This document shows, piece after piece, positions 25,455-34,198 of a DNA stretch of 64,000 nucleotides. The notes beneath the pieces were generated by a model. The model did no database searches and was not told the origin of the DNA. It worked only from the letters and a program-made list of their open reading frames with translations. Made by a program: the position numbers and the translations under genes. How positions within the stretch are numbered: position 1 is the stretch's first letter; the number at the start of each line of letters is the position of its first letter. Source of the stretch: Rhodocyclaceae bacterium (GTDB lineage: Bacteria > Pseudomonadota > Gammaproteobacteria > Burkholderiales > Rhodocyclaceae); assembly GCA_016721505.1 (NCBI GenBank), contig JADKHX010000001.1, forward strand, positions 434,001 through 498,000, written 5' to 3'.

Positions 25455-27842
25455 ATGCGAAATTCATTGGTCCGTCTGCTTGCCACGCTTATTCTGGCGT
25501 TGCCTATCGCTACATCGGCGTTTGCTACGGCAACGAGCGGTGGAATCAATTGGCGTGCTGCGGCTAACGATGCCGATATCGCACGCGCCTTTGCGCAGGC
25601 CAAAACCGAATCTAAGCCGGTGTTGCTCTACTGGGGCGCAAGCTGGTGCCCGCCGTGCAACAAACTCAAAGCCACTCTATTCACTCGTCAGGATTTCATT
25701 GCTCAGTCGCGGGCAATAGTCGCGGTCAACATTGATGGCGATTTGCCCAGCGCACAAAAACTCGGCACTAGGTTCAAAGTCACCGGTTATCCGACGATGA
25801 TATTGATGAACGCCAACGGCACAGAAATTACCCGCTTGCCGGGCGAAGTTGAATCTGCTCAAATCATCAATGCGCTGAATCTCGCGCTGGCGGGCGGGCG
25901 ACCGGCCAAAGCACTGCTGGACGACGTGCGTGCCAACAAACCCCTGAGCGAAAACGAATGGCGCACCTTGGCTTATTACTCCTGGGAAACCGACGAAGCA
26001 CAGTTGGTCAGCGCCGATGCACGCCCTCAACTGTTTGCCGATTTGGCGACCGCCAGCCAGCAAGCCAAGGCTGAAGTCGCAGACCGTTTGTGGCTCAAGG
26101 CGGTTGCCGCCAGTGATGGAAAATCAACGGTCAAAAGTTTAGGAACGATGGAGTCGCGACGCAAAACACTTTCTGAATTGCTCGCCAATCCAAGCAAAGT
26201 GCATCAGCATTTGGACATGTTGGTGAACTACGCGGGTGACCTTGTACGCCAAACCTCAGAAGCGAATAGCACTGAACGTGCCGCACTTGTCGTCGCCTAC
26301 AACGCCGCGCTACTTGGCTTGCAAAACGATGCCGCACTTGCTCGTGCAGATCAAGTCGATGCCCTCGCTGCCCGCATTGAACTCGCCCGCATCGATCAAG
26401 CCGAAACCACAATTCAAGTGAGCTTGCCGGAAGCCTTGCAAAGAGAATTGCGCGAAGCAAGTGCAAAGCTCGATCGCGACATCAGCAACGGCTACGAGCG
26501 TCAAGCAGTGATTCCCACCATCGCCTTTGTGCTTGGTCGCGCTGGACTGTGGCAGGAAAGTGATGGCCTGCTGAAGACAAGTTTGGCGAAAAGTATTTCG
26601 CCGTATTACCTGATGAGTTCATTGGGCAGCAATGCCAAAAAGCAGGGTCGCAGTGACGAAGCGCTGGTTTGGTATGGCAAAGCCTGGAACGCCAGTGTCG
26701 GACCGGCCACAAGATTGCAATGGGGTGCGACCTATGTCATGGCACTGATCGACATGGCACCTGATGACGCGGCCAGAATCAGTGCGACCGCCACGCAAAT
26801 TTTCACCGAAGCTGGCAAAGACGGTAGCGCATTCCATCAGCGCAGCGCACGTTCACTCGCCCGCATTGCCGACAAACTGGCGACATGGAATACCGCCGAT
26901 GCGCATCAAGCCGAGCTAACTAAAATCACCGCGCAAATCGACGGCCTATGCAAACGCTTGCCCGCCAAAGACCCGCAAAAAGCCAGCTGCGCGGAAGTGT
27001 TAGCCAAAGCTGAGCCAGAGCACAACAGCTTTGTAGGTCGGAATTATTCCGCGCGAAGCGATTGGCAAGTCGTGCAGAGCTTGTCGACCACCAACTGGCG
27101 AAAGGAGTTGGGCGAGTCCCGGCCAACTCGTGTCGCCGATCTCGTGCGCACACGCCGTAGCGCCCGTGATTTTCTGCCGGATGCGATTGCACCGGAATTG
27201 CTTGATGCAGTCCTCGCCGATGCCAACGCCTCACCGAGTTGGTCCAACACGCAGCCGTATCGGATAGCGATAGCGTCCGGCGATATCAAAGACCAACTTA
27301 AGACAGAACTTTGTGAGCGCTTTGACATCGCGATGAAAGCACAGCGCAGTGGCTGGCGGGGAAAGCTAAGTTTGCTGGCGACCCGCAAAGGCCTGCCCGA
27401 TGGCGATTTCAAAGTTAATTTTCAATACCCAAGAGAACTGCAACCCGCCCGCCGCGCTACCGGACACGGTCTCTACCAACTGCTCGGCATTGCGCGCGAC
27501 GATCATGCCGCGCGCGAAATGCAAATGCGCAAAAATTTCGAATTCTTCAACGCCCCAACAGTAATTTTTGTTTTTGTACACGCGGGGCTGCATGAATTTT
27601 CGGTACTCGACGCGGGAATTTATTTGCAATCTCTGATGCTCTCAGCACATGCCAACGGACTCGCCACTTGTGCGCAAGGCGCGCTAGCCACATGGGGCGG
27701 CCCCGTGCGTAGTGCGTTCGATGTGCCGGCCGATTACAAGCTCATCTGTGGTGTTTCGATGGGTTACGCCTCTAGTGAAGCGGTGAATCAATTCAATCCG
27801 GGACGCAGTGAGCCGCAGACACGGTTAATCGCGGCCAAATAA
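25455..27842 (+). CDS. Exported thioredoxin-like protein fused to a nitroreductase-like domain
   Basis: A 795-residue protein. Residues 1-27 are a signal peptide. Residues about 40-150 form a thioredoxin fold with WCPPC and the cis-Pro segment TGYPTMIL. Residues 150-540 are helical and TPR-like. From about residue 555 there is a nitroreductase-like domain (VADLVRTRRSARDFLPDAI, PSWSNTQPYRIAI, and C-terminal GLATCAQGALATW). A periplasmic Trx joined to an FMN domain, which is normally cytoplasmic, is unusual. The junction contains STTNWRK (27086 region), similar to the RRVTSTNWR peptide of the dispersed repeat. The fusion may be secondary; this is inference. Confidence 0.75.
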   Translation: MRNSLVRLLATLILALPIATSAFATATSGGINWRAAANDADIARAFAQAKTESKPVLLYWGASWCPPCNKLKATLFTRQDFIAQSRAIVAVNIDGDLPSAQKLGTRFKVTGYPTMILMNANGTEITRLPGEVESAQIINALNLALAGGRPAKALLDDVRANKPLSENEWRTLAYYSWETDEAQLVSADARPQLFADLATASQQAKAEVADRLWLKAVAASDGKSTVKSLGTMESRRKTLSELLANPSKVHQHLDMLVNYAGDLVRQTSEANSTERAALVVAYNAALLGLQNDAALARADQVDALAARIELARIDQAETTIQVSLPEALQRELREASAKLDRDISNGYERQAVIPTIAFVLGRAGLWQESDGLLKTSLAKSISPYYLMSSLGSNAKKQGRSDEALVWYGKAWNASVGPATRLQWGATYVMALIDMAPDDAARISATATQIFTEAGKDGSAFHQRSARSLARIADKLATWNTADAHQAELTKITAQIDGLCKRLPAKDPQKASCAEVLAKAEPEHNSFVGRNYSARSDWQVVQSLSTTNWRKELGESRPTRVADLVRTRRSARDFLPDAIAPELLDAVLADANASPSWSNTQPYRIAIASGDIKDQLKTELCERFDIAMKAQRSGWRGKLSLLATRKGLPDGDFKVNFQYPRELQPARRATGHGLYQLLGIARDDHAAREMQMRKNFEFFNAPTVIFVFVHAGLHEFSVLDAGIYLQSLMLSAHANGLATCAQGALATWGGPVRSAFDVPADYKLICGVSMGYASSEAVNQFNPGRSEPQTRLIAAK

Positions 27843-27843
27843 A

Positions 27844-27875
27844 AACCCAGACAAAAAAATGAAACTGTCTGGGTT
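27844..27875 (-). terminator. Rho-independent terminator of ssb
   Basis: Nine-base stem AACCCAGAC/GTCTGGGTT. On the minus strand it is followed by a T run and lies 28 bases after the ssb stop. It also closes the gap between ssb and the convergent nitroreductase gene. Confidence 0.8.
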
Positions 27876-27902
27876 GATTTGCTGCGCTGTGCGAAGCGAA
27901 AT

Positions 27903-28373
27903 CTAGAACGGAATATCGTCCTCGAACTCATTGAAGTTGTTCGCCGCTGGTGCGCTTGCCGAGCTTGGACGACTAGCACTGCCTTGCTCGCCGCCACCAC
28001 TACGCGGACCGCGATCTTCGTTCGGCGCGCCCATACCTTGCCGGCTGCCGAGCATTTTCATTTCATTGGCGACGATTTCGGTGGTGTAACGATCAACGCC
28101 ATCTTTGTCTTGCCATTTGCGCGTCTTGAGTGCGCCTTCGACATAAACCGACGACCCTTTTTTCAAATACTGCACGGCGATTTCGGCCAAACGACGATGG
28201 AATACCACGCGATGCCATTCAGTTGCCTCGCGTTTTTCGCCAGTCTGTTTATCTTTCCATGTATCGGTCGTGGCGATATTGACATTCGCTACTGCATCGC
28301 CGTTGGGGAAAAATCTGCTTTCCGGGTCAGCGCCGAGATTGCCAACCAAAATTACTTTATTTACTGATGCCAT
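27903..28373 (-). CDS. ssb: Single-stranded DNA-binding protein
   Basis: A 156-residue SSB with an N-terminal OB fold (ASVNKVILVGNLGADPESRFF, TTDTWKDKQTGEKREATEWHRVVFHRRLAEIAVQYLKKGSSVYVEGAL) and a Gly/Ser-rich linker. The acidic C-terminal tip FEDDIPF recruits replication and repair proteins. GGAGA precedes the ATG. In E. coli ssb is divergent from uvrA. Here uvrA is about 2.2 kb away with four genes between. Confidence 0.97.
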   Translation of the reverse strand: MASVNKVILVGNLGADPESRFFPNGDAVANVNIATTDTWKDKQTGEKREATEWHRVVFHRRLAEIAVQYLKKGSSVYVEGALKTRKWQDKDGVDRYTTEIVANEMKMLGSRQGMGAPNEDRGPRSGGGEQGSASRPSSASAPAANNFNEFEDDIPF

Positions 28374-28463
28374 CTTGTTCTCCAGTCTTCTGTATGTGGG
28401 TTTGTTGTGCTACAAAATTAAAACTCGCGACTCAGTTGCCTCAATCGCGGCTCGCAGTATGGC

Positions 28464-28488
28464 ACGGCGTGTCAGCAGCACCAACTGA
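28464..28488 (+). repeat. Dispersed repeat, intergenic copy upstream of ssb
   Basis: ACGGCGTGTCAGCAGCACCAACTGAT differs from the core at one or two positions. It lies between the membrane-protein gene stop (28494) and the ssb start, six bases after that stop. Confidence 0.8.
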
Positions 28489-28493
28489 TAGAT

Positions 28494-29052
28494 TCACACC
28501 CACAACCAGCTAAACACCAGCGCGCAAATTGTGGCGTAGATAGCGCCGTCCAAAGCATCCAGCGCCACACCACGCCAAGGCTTGCCCATCCAAATTCCCA
28601 TTTGCACACTACCGCCTGTGAAGGCCAAAAAACTCATCGTGCCAACCACGCAAGCGATCATCCCGGCGGCTGGCGTTGCACCCAATGCGCTACGCGCAAT
28701 GCTGCCGCTAATCGCCGCGATGACCAAGCAATAGACAAACCATTGCGACAAACATTTGCCCATCCCCGGCAGGCCGTTTGGGCGAATGGTGATGAAACCT
28801 ATCGGGCCTTCGTTAAATTTCTTCTGCATCGCCTCACTGGCCATTTCTTTGTGGTCGAGACAATGTGGCAACACATATTGGCCCGGAGCGGGCGAGCCAT
28901 TGCGAAGAGCCGCACCCACTTCGTCTTCGTTCGCCAGCTTGAGATAGTCTCCGTTATGCCATTTCAACGCCATATGTATCAAACTGCTGGCGAAAGAAAA
29001 TTGCCACCGCAGAAAGCAATATTGGTAGCCATAAATTTAATGTCATTTGCAT
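28494..29052 (-). pseudogene. Small integral membrane protein, frameshifted near the N-terminus
   Basis: The main frame (28494-28973) encodes IHMALKWHNGDYLKLANEDE and a membrane domain of three or four helices. A start at 29052 or 29046 in a second frame encodes MQMTLNLWLPILLSAVAIFF, which fits the N-terminal helix of the same kind of protein. The two join if one extra base in a T run near 28993 (minus strand) is removed, giving FFASSLIHMAL. AAAGGGG precedes the ATG at 29052. Total length would be about 185 residues. The family is uncharacterised, and the frameshift may be a sequencing error. Confidence 0.6.
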
Positions 29053-29139
29053 GTTGTACCCCTTTCCAAAATGGACGATGTGCGCTACATGAAAATTATT
29101 TGCGAGTCCACAATACGCTTGGTTAATGCCGCAGTACAG

Positions 29140-29595
29140 CTAGAGCTTCAGTGTCATGAACACACTATTTGGGTCGTCGACGTAATCACCAAACGGCCCG
29201 CAAAATGTGAAACCGAAACTCTCATACAGCCTATGCGCCGGCCAAAAGGCCGCCATGCTGCCAGTCTCAAGATTCAAACGTTCATAGCCGCGATCCCGTG
29301 CGACATCAATGATGTGCGCGAGAATCGCCCGTCCCGCGCCCTTACGTCGCAGGGCCGCTGGGGTGCGCATGGATTTTATTTCACCTTGGCTAGTGCTCAT
29401 CGCTTTGAGCGCACCGCAGCCGAGCAACAGCGAGTTTTCCCACACTGACCAAAAAGTAATTTCCGGTCGACGCAACTTCTCAAGATCCAGCGCGTGCACG
29501 CTGTCAGAAGGCGATAGCGACAGCATGCTTTGCAAATGCTCGTCCAGCAATGCATGGATCGCCGGGCGCGACAGGTCATCGATTTCTATGTTCAT
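29140..29595 (-). CDS. GNAT-family N-acetyltransferase
   Basis: A 151-residue GNAT protein. It has the strand LLGCGALKAMSTSQGEIKSMRTPAALRRKGAGRAILAHIIDVARDRGYERLNLETGS, in which RRKGAGRAIL is the acetyl-CoA binding loop, and the C-terminal YESFGFTFCGPFGDYVDDPNSVFMTL. It is similar to small PhnO/ElaA-like acetyltransferases. The substrate cannot be predicted. It starts on ATG 29595 and lies three bases after the stop of the neighbouring thioesterase-fold gene, so the two are probably an operon. Confidence 0.85.
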   Translation of the reverse strand: MNIEIDDLSRPAIHALLDEHLQSMLSLSPSDSVHALDLEKLRRPEITFWSVWENSLLLGCGALKAMSTSQGEIKSMRTPAALRRKGAGRAILAHIIDVARDRGYERLNLETGSMAAFWPAHRLYESFGFTFCGPFGDYVDDPNSVFMTLKL

Positions 29596-29598
29596 GGC

Positions 29599-30018
29599 TT
29601 AGGCGAGTTTCTTCGGAATGGAATAAGTGCCAACCGCATGTGCCACCGGCGCTGGCGTGCCTTCCGAATACAAGGCGACTTCACCAACCGCCAAGGACTT
29701 GCCGACTTTCATCAGTTTGCAAACGCCGATGATGGCGCTGTTGGGTGTTGGCTTGCGCAAAAAATTAATGCTCAGGCTGGTCGTCACTGCCAGCGGAACA
29801 ATCCCGATTTCGCCCAAGATGGCGACGTACAACGCGACATCGGCCACCGCCATCAGCACCGGCCCGGACACCGTGCCGCCCGGGCGTAATTCGTCGATGC
29901 CGACTTCATGGCGGACCGCTGCTGCCATCGCTCCGACCGACTCGACGGTGCATTTCGTTTGCGGAAATTCAGTGCTTAAAAAAGCCACAATCTCCGCCTT
30001 GGATGGCGTACGCGTCAT
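29599..30018 (-). CDS. PaaI-family hotdog-fold thioesterase
   Basis: A 139-residue hotdog-fold protein. It shows the segment DELRPGGTVSGPVLMAVADVALYVAILGEIG, equivalent to the PaaI-type helix carrying the catalytic acid, and the central VTTSLSINFLRKPTPNSAI. Such proteins hydrolyse acyl-CoA, often hydroxyphenylacetyl-CoA or related aromatic thioesters. The substrate is unknown here. The start ATG is at 30018. It is followed directly by the GNAT gene. Confidence 0.82.
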   Translation of the reverse strand: MTRTPSKAEIVAFLSTEFPQTKCTVESVGAMAAAVRHEVGIDELRPGGTVSGPVLMAVADVALYVAILGEIGIVPLAVTTSLSINFLRKPTPNSAIIGVCKLMKVGKSLAVGEVALYSEGTPAPVAHAVGTYSIPKKLA

Positions 30019-30054
30019 GTGTAAATCCCAGGATTGGTTCTTAGCTGAATTAAA

Positions 30055-30357
30055 TCACCGATTATTTCGGCTTGTATCCAAGTACGCGCGCAGGCAAAAA
30101 AGTATCGCCCGCAGCAAAGCAAACAGCGCCTCAACGGTGACTCCGATGAGTCGAAATGGCAGCGTAAGCAAGCACACGAAAGGCCACAGTACTAGTGCCA
30201 GCATAGCACCCGGCCAACACAGAACAAACAGAACGAGCCATGCGATGACGGTAAACAATTGACCCTTTTTTGCTCGGTAATTCTCAAGCTGAGCGGTGAA
30301 GACACAATTTTCGTAAGTTACAACTTGCTTTGAAGTATTTTGAATCACAAATATCAA
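30055..30357 (-). CDS. Small putative membrane protein, function unknown
   Basis: About 100 residues with an N-terminal polar part (IQNTSKQVVTYENCVFTAQLENYRAKKGQ). Two hydrophobic stretches follow (LFTVIAWLVLFVLCWPGAMLALVLW and VCLLTLPFRLIGVTVEALFALL). There is no ATG near the N-terminus: candidates are TTG at 30357 or GTG at 30348. It is not recognised. The real extent is uncertain. Confidence 0.4.
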   Translation of the reverse strand: MIFVIQNTSKQVVTYENCVFTAQLENYRAKKGQLFTVIAWLVLFVLCWPGAMLALVLWPFVCLLTLPFRLIGVTVEALFALLRAILFCLRAYLDTSRNNR

Positions 30358-30421
30358 TTTCTGATGTGTCAGAACTTGAATTTGCCGACTTCAGATTTCG
30401 CCGGTTGGTGCAATGTGCAGT

Positions 30422-30473
30422 GTCGGCTTAGTACAGCCGACCCGCTATGCAGGAGCAACGCAGTGCGTTGCTC
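30422..30473. repeat. Two strong palindromes in the uvrA upstream region
   Basis: First, GTCGGCT/AGCCGAC arms with a short loop at 30422-30441. Second, GAGCAACG/CGTTGCTC arms with a five-base centre at 30453-30473, a near-perfect 21-bp palindrome. No T tract follows either. The remaining 30360-30580 region holds no open gene. They may be part of a regulator site, an attenuator or a repeat remnant. Confidence 0.5.
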
Positions 30474-30561
30474 ATTCCCTGCTACGCCGCTGTTACTCAG
30501 TGTGGTGCATTCATCCGGTGGCTATCGCACTACCATAAGGTATAGTCGCATCTCGCAAAGA

Positions 30562-30577
30562 CTGAATATAATCACAG
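30562..30577 (+). promoter_or_regulatory. Probable LexA (SOS) box in front of uvrA
   Basis: CTGAATATAATCACAG has the CTG-N10-CAG layout of the proteobacterial LexA operator and an A/T-rich centre. It lies four bases before the uvrA ATG. uvrA is a classic SOS gene, so repression by LexA is likely. Not tested. Confidence 0.7.
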
Positions 30578-30581
30578 CACT

Positions 30582-33464
30582 ATGGAATACCTAAAAATTC
30601 GCGGCGCGCGTACGCACAATCTCAAGAACATCAATCTGGATTTGCCGCGCAACAAGCTCACGGTGATTACCGGTTTGTCGGGCTCTGGCAAAAGCTCACT
30701 GGCGTTTGATACGCTCTATGCCGAAGGCCAACGGCGTTATGTTGAGTCGCTCTCGGCCTATGCGCGGCAGTTTTTGCAGTTGATGGAAAAGCCTGATGTG
30801 GATTTGATTGAAGGCTTGTCGCCGGCGATTTCGATAGAGCAAAAAGCCACCAGCCATAACCCGCGCTCGACGGTTGGCACGGTCACCGAGATTCACGATT
30901 ATTTGCGCTTGCTGTTTGCGCGTGCGGGCACGCCGCATTGCCCTGATCATGGTTTGCCGCTGGAGGCCAATAGCGTTTCGCAAATGGTCGATCATGTGTT
31001 GGCCTTGCCGGAAGAAACGCGGCTGATGATTTTGGCGCCGGTGGTGGCCAATCGCAAAGGTGAACAGTTGGATTTGTTTGCCGAGTTACGCGCCAAAGGA
31101 TTTGTGCGTTTGCGGGTGGATGGCGTGGTGTACGACATTGATTCGCTACCCGCTTTGGCGAAAACCAAGAAGCACACAGTTGATGTCGTGGTAGATAGAG
31201 TCAAGGTGCGCCAGGACATGCGCCAACGTCTGGCTGAGAGCTTCGAGACGGCGCTGGCCCATGCCGAAGGTCGCGCACTAGCGGTAGAAATGGATGCCGA
31301 CAACCTCTCGCTCAAGGAACATTTGTTCTCTTCCAAATTCGCTTGTCCGGTTTGCAACTACGCTTTGCAGGAATTGGAACCGCGACTGTTTTCTTTCAAC
31401 AACCCGATGGGTGCCTGCCCCAAGTGCGACGGTCTCGGACAGATTCAGTTTTTTGATCCGCTACGCATCGTTGCCTATCCACATTTGTCGCTGGCCGCCG
31501 GGGCGATCAAGGGCTGGGACAAGCGCAATCAGTTTTATTTTCAGATGATAGAGTCGCTCGCCGCGCACTATGGATTCAATGTCGAAACGGTGTTTGAAAA
31601 ACTCTCCGAAGCGCATCGCAATGTCGTCCTTTATGGTTCGGGCACAGACCAAATCAAGTTCAAATATTTGAGCGAAAAAGGCACCCGCTTTGATCGCTCG
31701 CATAGTTTCGAAGGCATCATCCCCAGCCTCGAACGGCGCTACCGCGAGACCGATTCGCCGATGGTGCGCGAAGAGTTGGCGAAGAATTTGAACAGCCAGC
31801 CCTGCCCCGAGTGCGCGGGCTTGCGCTTGCGGCGCGAAGCACGGCATGTGTTCGTCGGTGGCGAGACCATTTCGGCATTGTCTAGTCTGTCATTGATCGC
31901 CTGCCGCGACTTTTTTAACTTGCTCACTCTCAGCGGACAACGCGCACAAGTTGCCGAAAAAATCGTCAAAGAAATTACTGCGCGATTGACCTTTTTGATT
32001 AACGTCGGCCTCGATTATTTGGCGCTCGACCGTTCGGCAGAAACACTTTCGGGCGGCGAATCGCAGCGCATACGGCTGGCTTCGCAAATCGGCTTTGGCC
32101 TCACCGGCGTGATGTATGTGCTCGACGAACCGTCAATCGGTTTACATCAACGCGACAATTCGCGCTTACTCGAAACGCTGACTCACTTGCGCGATTTGGG
32201 TAACACGGTGATCGTCGTCGAACATGATCAAGAAGCGATTGAAGCCGCCGACTATGTGGTGGATATGGGGCCGGGTGCGGGTGTGCATGGTGGCCGCGTG
32301 GTGGCCGAAGGCACACCGAAGCAAGTCGCGAACAACAATGCGTCGATGACCGGTGCCTATCTTTCCGGTCGCCGTTCGATTGCAATTCCAGCCAAGCGCA
32401 CAGCGTTTAACAAAGAGCGCGTGCTCAAAATTACCGGCGCCAGCGGCAATAATTTGAAGCGGGTTGATCTGCAGATTCCGGTCGGCCTATTCACTTGCAT
32501 CACCGGCGTTTCTGGCTCGGGTAAATCAACGCTGATAAACGACACGCTGTACACCGCAGCGGCCAAACATTTGTATGGATCGACCGACGAACCGGCCGCA
32601 CACAAAGCAATTTTGGGCTTGGAATTTTTTGACAAAGTCATCAACGTCGACCAAGCGCCGATAGGCCGCACACCACGCTCTAACCCGGCGACCTACACCG
32701 GTTTGCTCACTCCCATACGCGAGCTGTTTGCCGGTGTGCCCGCAGCGCGCGAACGCGGCTACGGCCCTGGACGATTCAGCTTCAACGTCAAGGGCGGACG
32801 CTGCGAAGCTTGTCAGGGCGACGGCATGATCAAGGTCGAGATGCATTTTTTGCCCGACATATTTGTACCCTGCGATGTCTGCCACGGCAAGCGCTACAAC
32901 CGCGAAACTTTGGAGGTGCGTTACAAGGGCAAAGCGATACATGAAGTGCTCGGCATGACGGTGGAAGAAGCGCGCGAGTTCTTTGATGCCGTGCCGATAG
33001 TCGCGCGCAAATTGCAAACCCTGGTCGATGTCGGGCTGTCTTACATCACGCTCGGGCAAAGCGCGACCACGCTCTCGGGAGGCGAGGCGCAGCGCGTCAA
33101 ACTCGGGCTGGAATTATCCAAACGCGATACCGGACGCACCCTCTACATCCTCGACGAACCGACTACCGGCCTGCATTTCCAGGACATAGAAATGTTGCTC
33201 TCGGTACTGCATCGTCTGCGCGATGGCGGCAACACGGTAGTGGTGATTGAACACAATCTGGATGTGATCAAGACCGCCGATTGGGTGGTCGACCTCGGCC
33301 CCGAAGGTGGTGACGGCGGCGGGCGAATATTGGCGACAGGAACCCCTGAAACAGTGGCGCAAAACACCGCCAGCGCAACCGGGCGTTACTTGCTCAAATC
33401 GATCAGCACGGCGGTGGTTCCTGTCGCCCCGATCAAGCCCAAAGCCCGCAAGAAGGCCGGCTAG
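30582..33464 (+). CDS. uvrA: UvrABC excision nuclease subunit A
   Basis: DNA damage recognition ATPase of nucleotide excision repair, 960 residues. Two ABC ATPase units are present: Walker A GLSGSGKSS near residue 31 and GVSGSGKST near residue 645, with signature motifs LSGGESQRI and LSGGEAQRV and Walker B LDEPSIGL and LDEPTTGL. Zinc-finger Cys pairs are seen as CPVCNYALQ and CPKC in the first, and CEACQGDG and CDVC in the second. The C-terminus is a short Lys/Arg-rich tail. A LexA-type box sits at the start codon. Confidence 0.97.
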   Translation: MEYLKIRGARTHNLKNINLDLPRNKLTVITGLSGSGKSSLAFDTLYAEGQRRYVESLSAYARQFLQLMEKPDVDLIEGLSPAISIEQKATSHNPRSTVGTVTEIHDYLRLLFARAGTPHCPDHGLPLEANSVSQMVDHVLALPEETRLMILAPVVANRKGEQLDLFAELRAKGFVRLRVDGVVYDIDSLPALAKTKKHTVDVVVDRVKVRQDMRQRLAESFETALAHAEGRALAVEMDADNLSLKEHLFSSKFACPVCNYALQELEPRLFSFNNPMGACPKCDGLGQIQFFDPLRIVAYPHLSLAAGAIKGWDKRNQFYFQMIESLAAHYGFNVETVFEKLSEAHRNVVLYGSGTDQIKFKYLSEKGTRFDRSHSFEGIIPSLERRYRETDSPMVREELAKNLNSQPCPECAGLRLRREARHVFVGGETISALSSLSLIACRDFFNLLTLSGQRAQVAEKIVKEITARLTFLINVGLDYLALDRSAETLSGGESQRIRLASQIGFGLTGVMYVLDEPSIGLHQRDNSRLLETLTHLRDLGNTVIVVEHDQEAIEAADYVVDMGPGAGVHGGRVVAEGTPKQVANNNASMTGAYLSGRRSIAIPAKRTAFNKERVLKITGASGNNLKRVDLQIPVGLFTCITGVSGSGKSTLINDTLYTAAAKHLYGSTDEPAAHKAILGLEFFDKVINVDQAPIGRTPRSNPATYTGLLTPIRELFAGVPAARERGYGPGRFSFNVKGGRCEACQGDGMIKVEMHFLPDIFVPCDVCHGKRYNRETLEVRYKGKAIHEVLGMTVEEAREFFDAVPIVARKLQTLVDVGLSYITLGQSATTLSGGEAQRVKLGLELSKRDTGRTLYILDEPTTGLHFQDIEMLLSVLHRLRDGGNTVVVIEHNLDVIKTADWVVDLGPEGGDGGGRILATGTPETVAQNTASATGRYLLKSISTAVVPVAPIKPKARKKAG

Positions 33465-33478
33465 GCGAACCGCGCCAA

Positions 33479-34141
33479 CTAATCGTGCAGGTCGCGCGAC
33501 TCGACGACAGTTAGCCCGGTCTTCCCCGCCAAGACGCCCGCCAATAGCGCGCGTGCAATCGCTGTGGCTGACACGGCCCGGTATTGCAATGGGATGACCG
33601 GCTTGAACAGCTTCGCGGCAAGTAAGCCGAGCTGCTCTCCCGTTCGCTTGGCTTCGCGCTCGGCATCGATGAGTGATGGCCGAACGATGGTCAGGCTGGA
33701 ATAACCCAGACTAGTGATTTGCTCTTCGGCATCGCCCTTGGTTCGCAAATAAAAATTCGGCGATAGTGCGTTGGCACCGAGCGAAGAATTCAAGCCAAAT
33801 CGCGTCGCCCCGGCGGCCTTCGCCTTGCGCGCGATGGAAACCGGAAGCTCAAGGTCAATCGCGGCAAAAGCCGCTTTCGATCCAGCCGCTTTGATGGTGG
33901 TCCCCAAGGTACAAATCACCGCATTAACACCACACCAGACCGGACGATCCGGCAGTGCTGAAAAGTCGACGACGATGTTTTCGAGCTTCGGCTCGGCAGG
34001 AAATTTTTCGGCATCCAAGGGTCGTCGTGTCACCGCGCATACCGCGCTGACTCGCTCATCCAGCAGCGCTTGTTTCAGCACTTGCTGACCAACCGCCCCG
34101 GTCGCACCGACAAGAAGTAGTCTTAAGGTCTTGGCTTTCAT
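33479..34141 (-). CDS. NAD(P)-binding Rossmann-fold protein (TIP30/NmrA-like)
   Basis: A 220-residue atypical short-chain dehydrogenase-like protein. The N-terminal LLLVGATGAVGQQVL is the dinucleotide-binding loop. Further motifs are VICTLGTTIKAAGSKAAFAAIDLELPVSIARKAKAAGATRFGLNSSLGA and FYLRTKGDAEEQITSLGYSSLTIVRPSLID, which carries the conserved YxxxK-like region. Relatives act as redox sensors or quinone-linked proteins. The function here is unknown. It converges with uvrA and lies downstream of pntB with a repeat copy in the gap. Confidence 0.75.
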   Translation of the reverse strand: MKAKTLRLLLVGATGAVGQQVLKQALLDERVSAVCAVTRRPLDAEKFPAEPKLENIVVDFSALPDRPVWCGVNAVICTLGTTIKAAGSKAAFAAIDLELPVSIARKAKAAGATRFGLNSSLGANALSPNFYLRTKGDAEEQITSLGYSSLTIVRPSLIDAEREAKRTGEQLGLLAAKLFKPVIPLQYRAVSATAIARALLAGVLAGKTGLTVVESRDLHD

Positions 34142-34163
34142 CGAGTTGCCTTGCTCCTGAATT

Positions 34164-34190
34164 AACGGCGTGTCACCAGCACCAACTGGC
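34164..34190 (+). repeat. Dispersed repeat, intergenic copy between pntB and the NAD(P)-binding gene
   Basis: Perfect match to the 20-base core, with TAACGG upstream and CTAAATCC downstream. It lies between 34141 and 34199 and ends nine bases from the pntB stop. Confidence 0.85.
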
Positions 34191-34198
34191 TAAATCCA

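Noticed and set aside
27087..27101. CACCAACTGGCGAA in the thioredoxin-nitroreductase junction as a repeat copy
   Set aside because: Only about 14 bases match; noted in the fusion finding but not listed as a repeat copy.
30399..30415. GCCGGTTGGTGC upstream of uvrA as a repeat copy
   Set aside because: Only about eight bases agree with the core; treated as chance.
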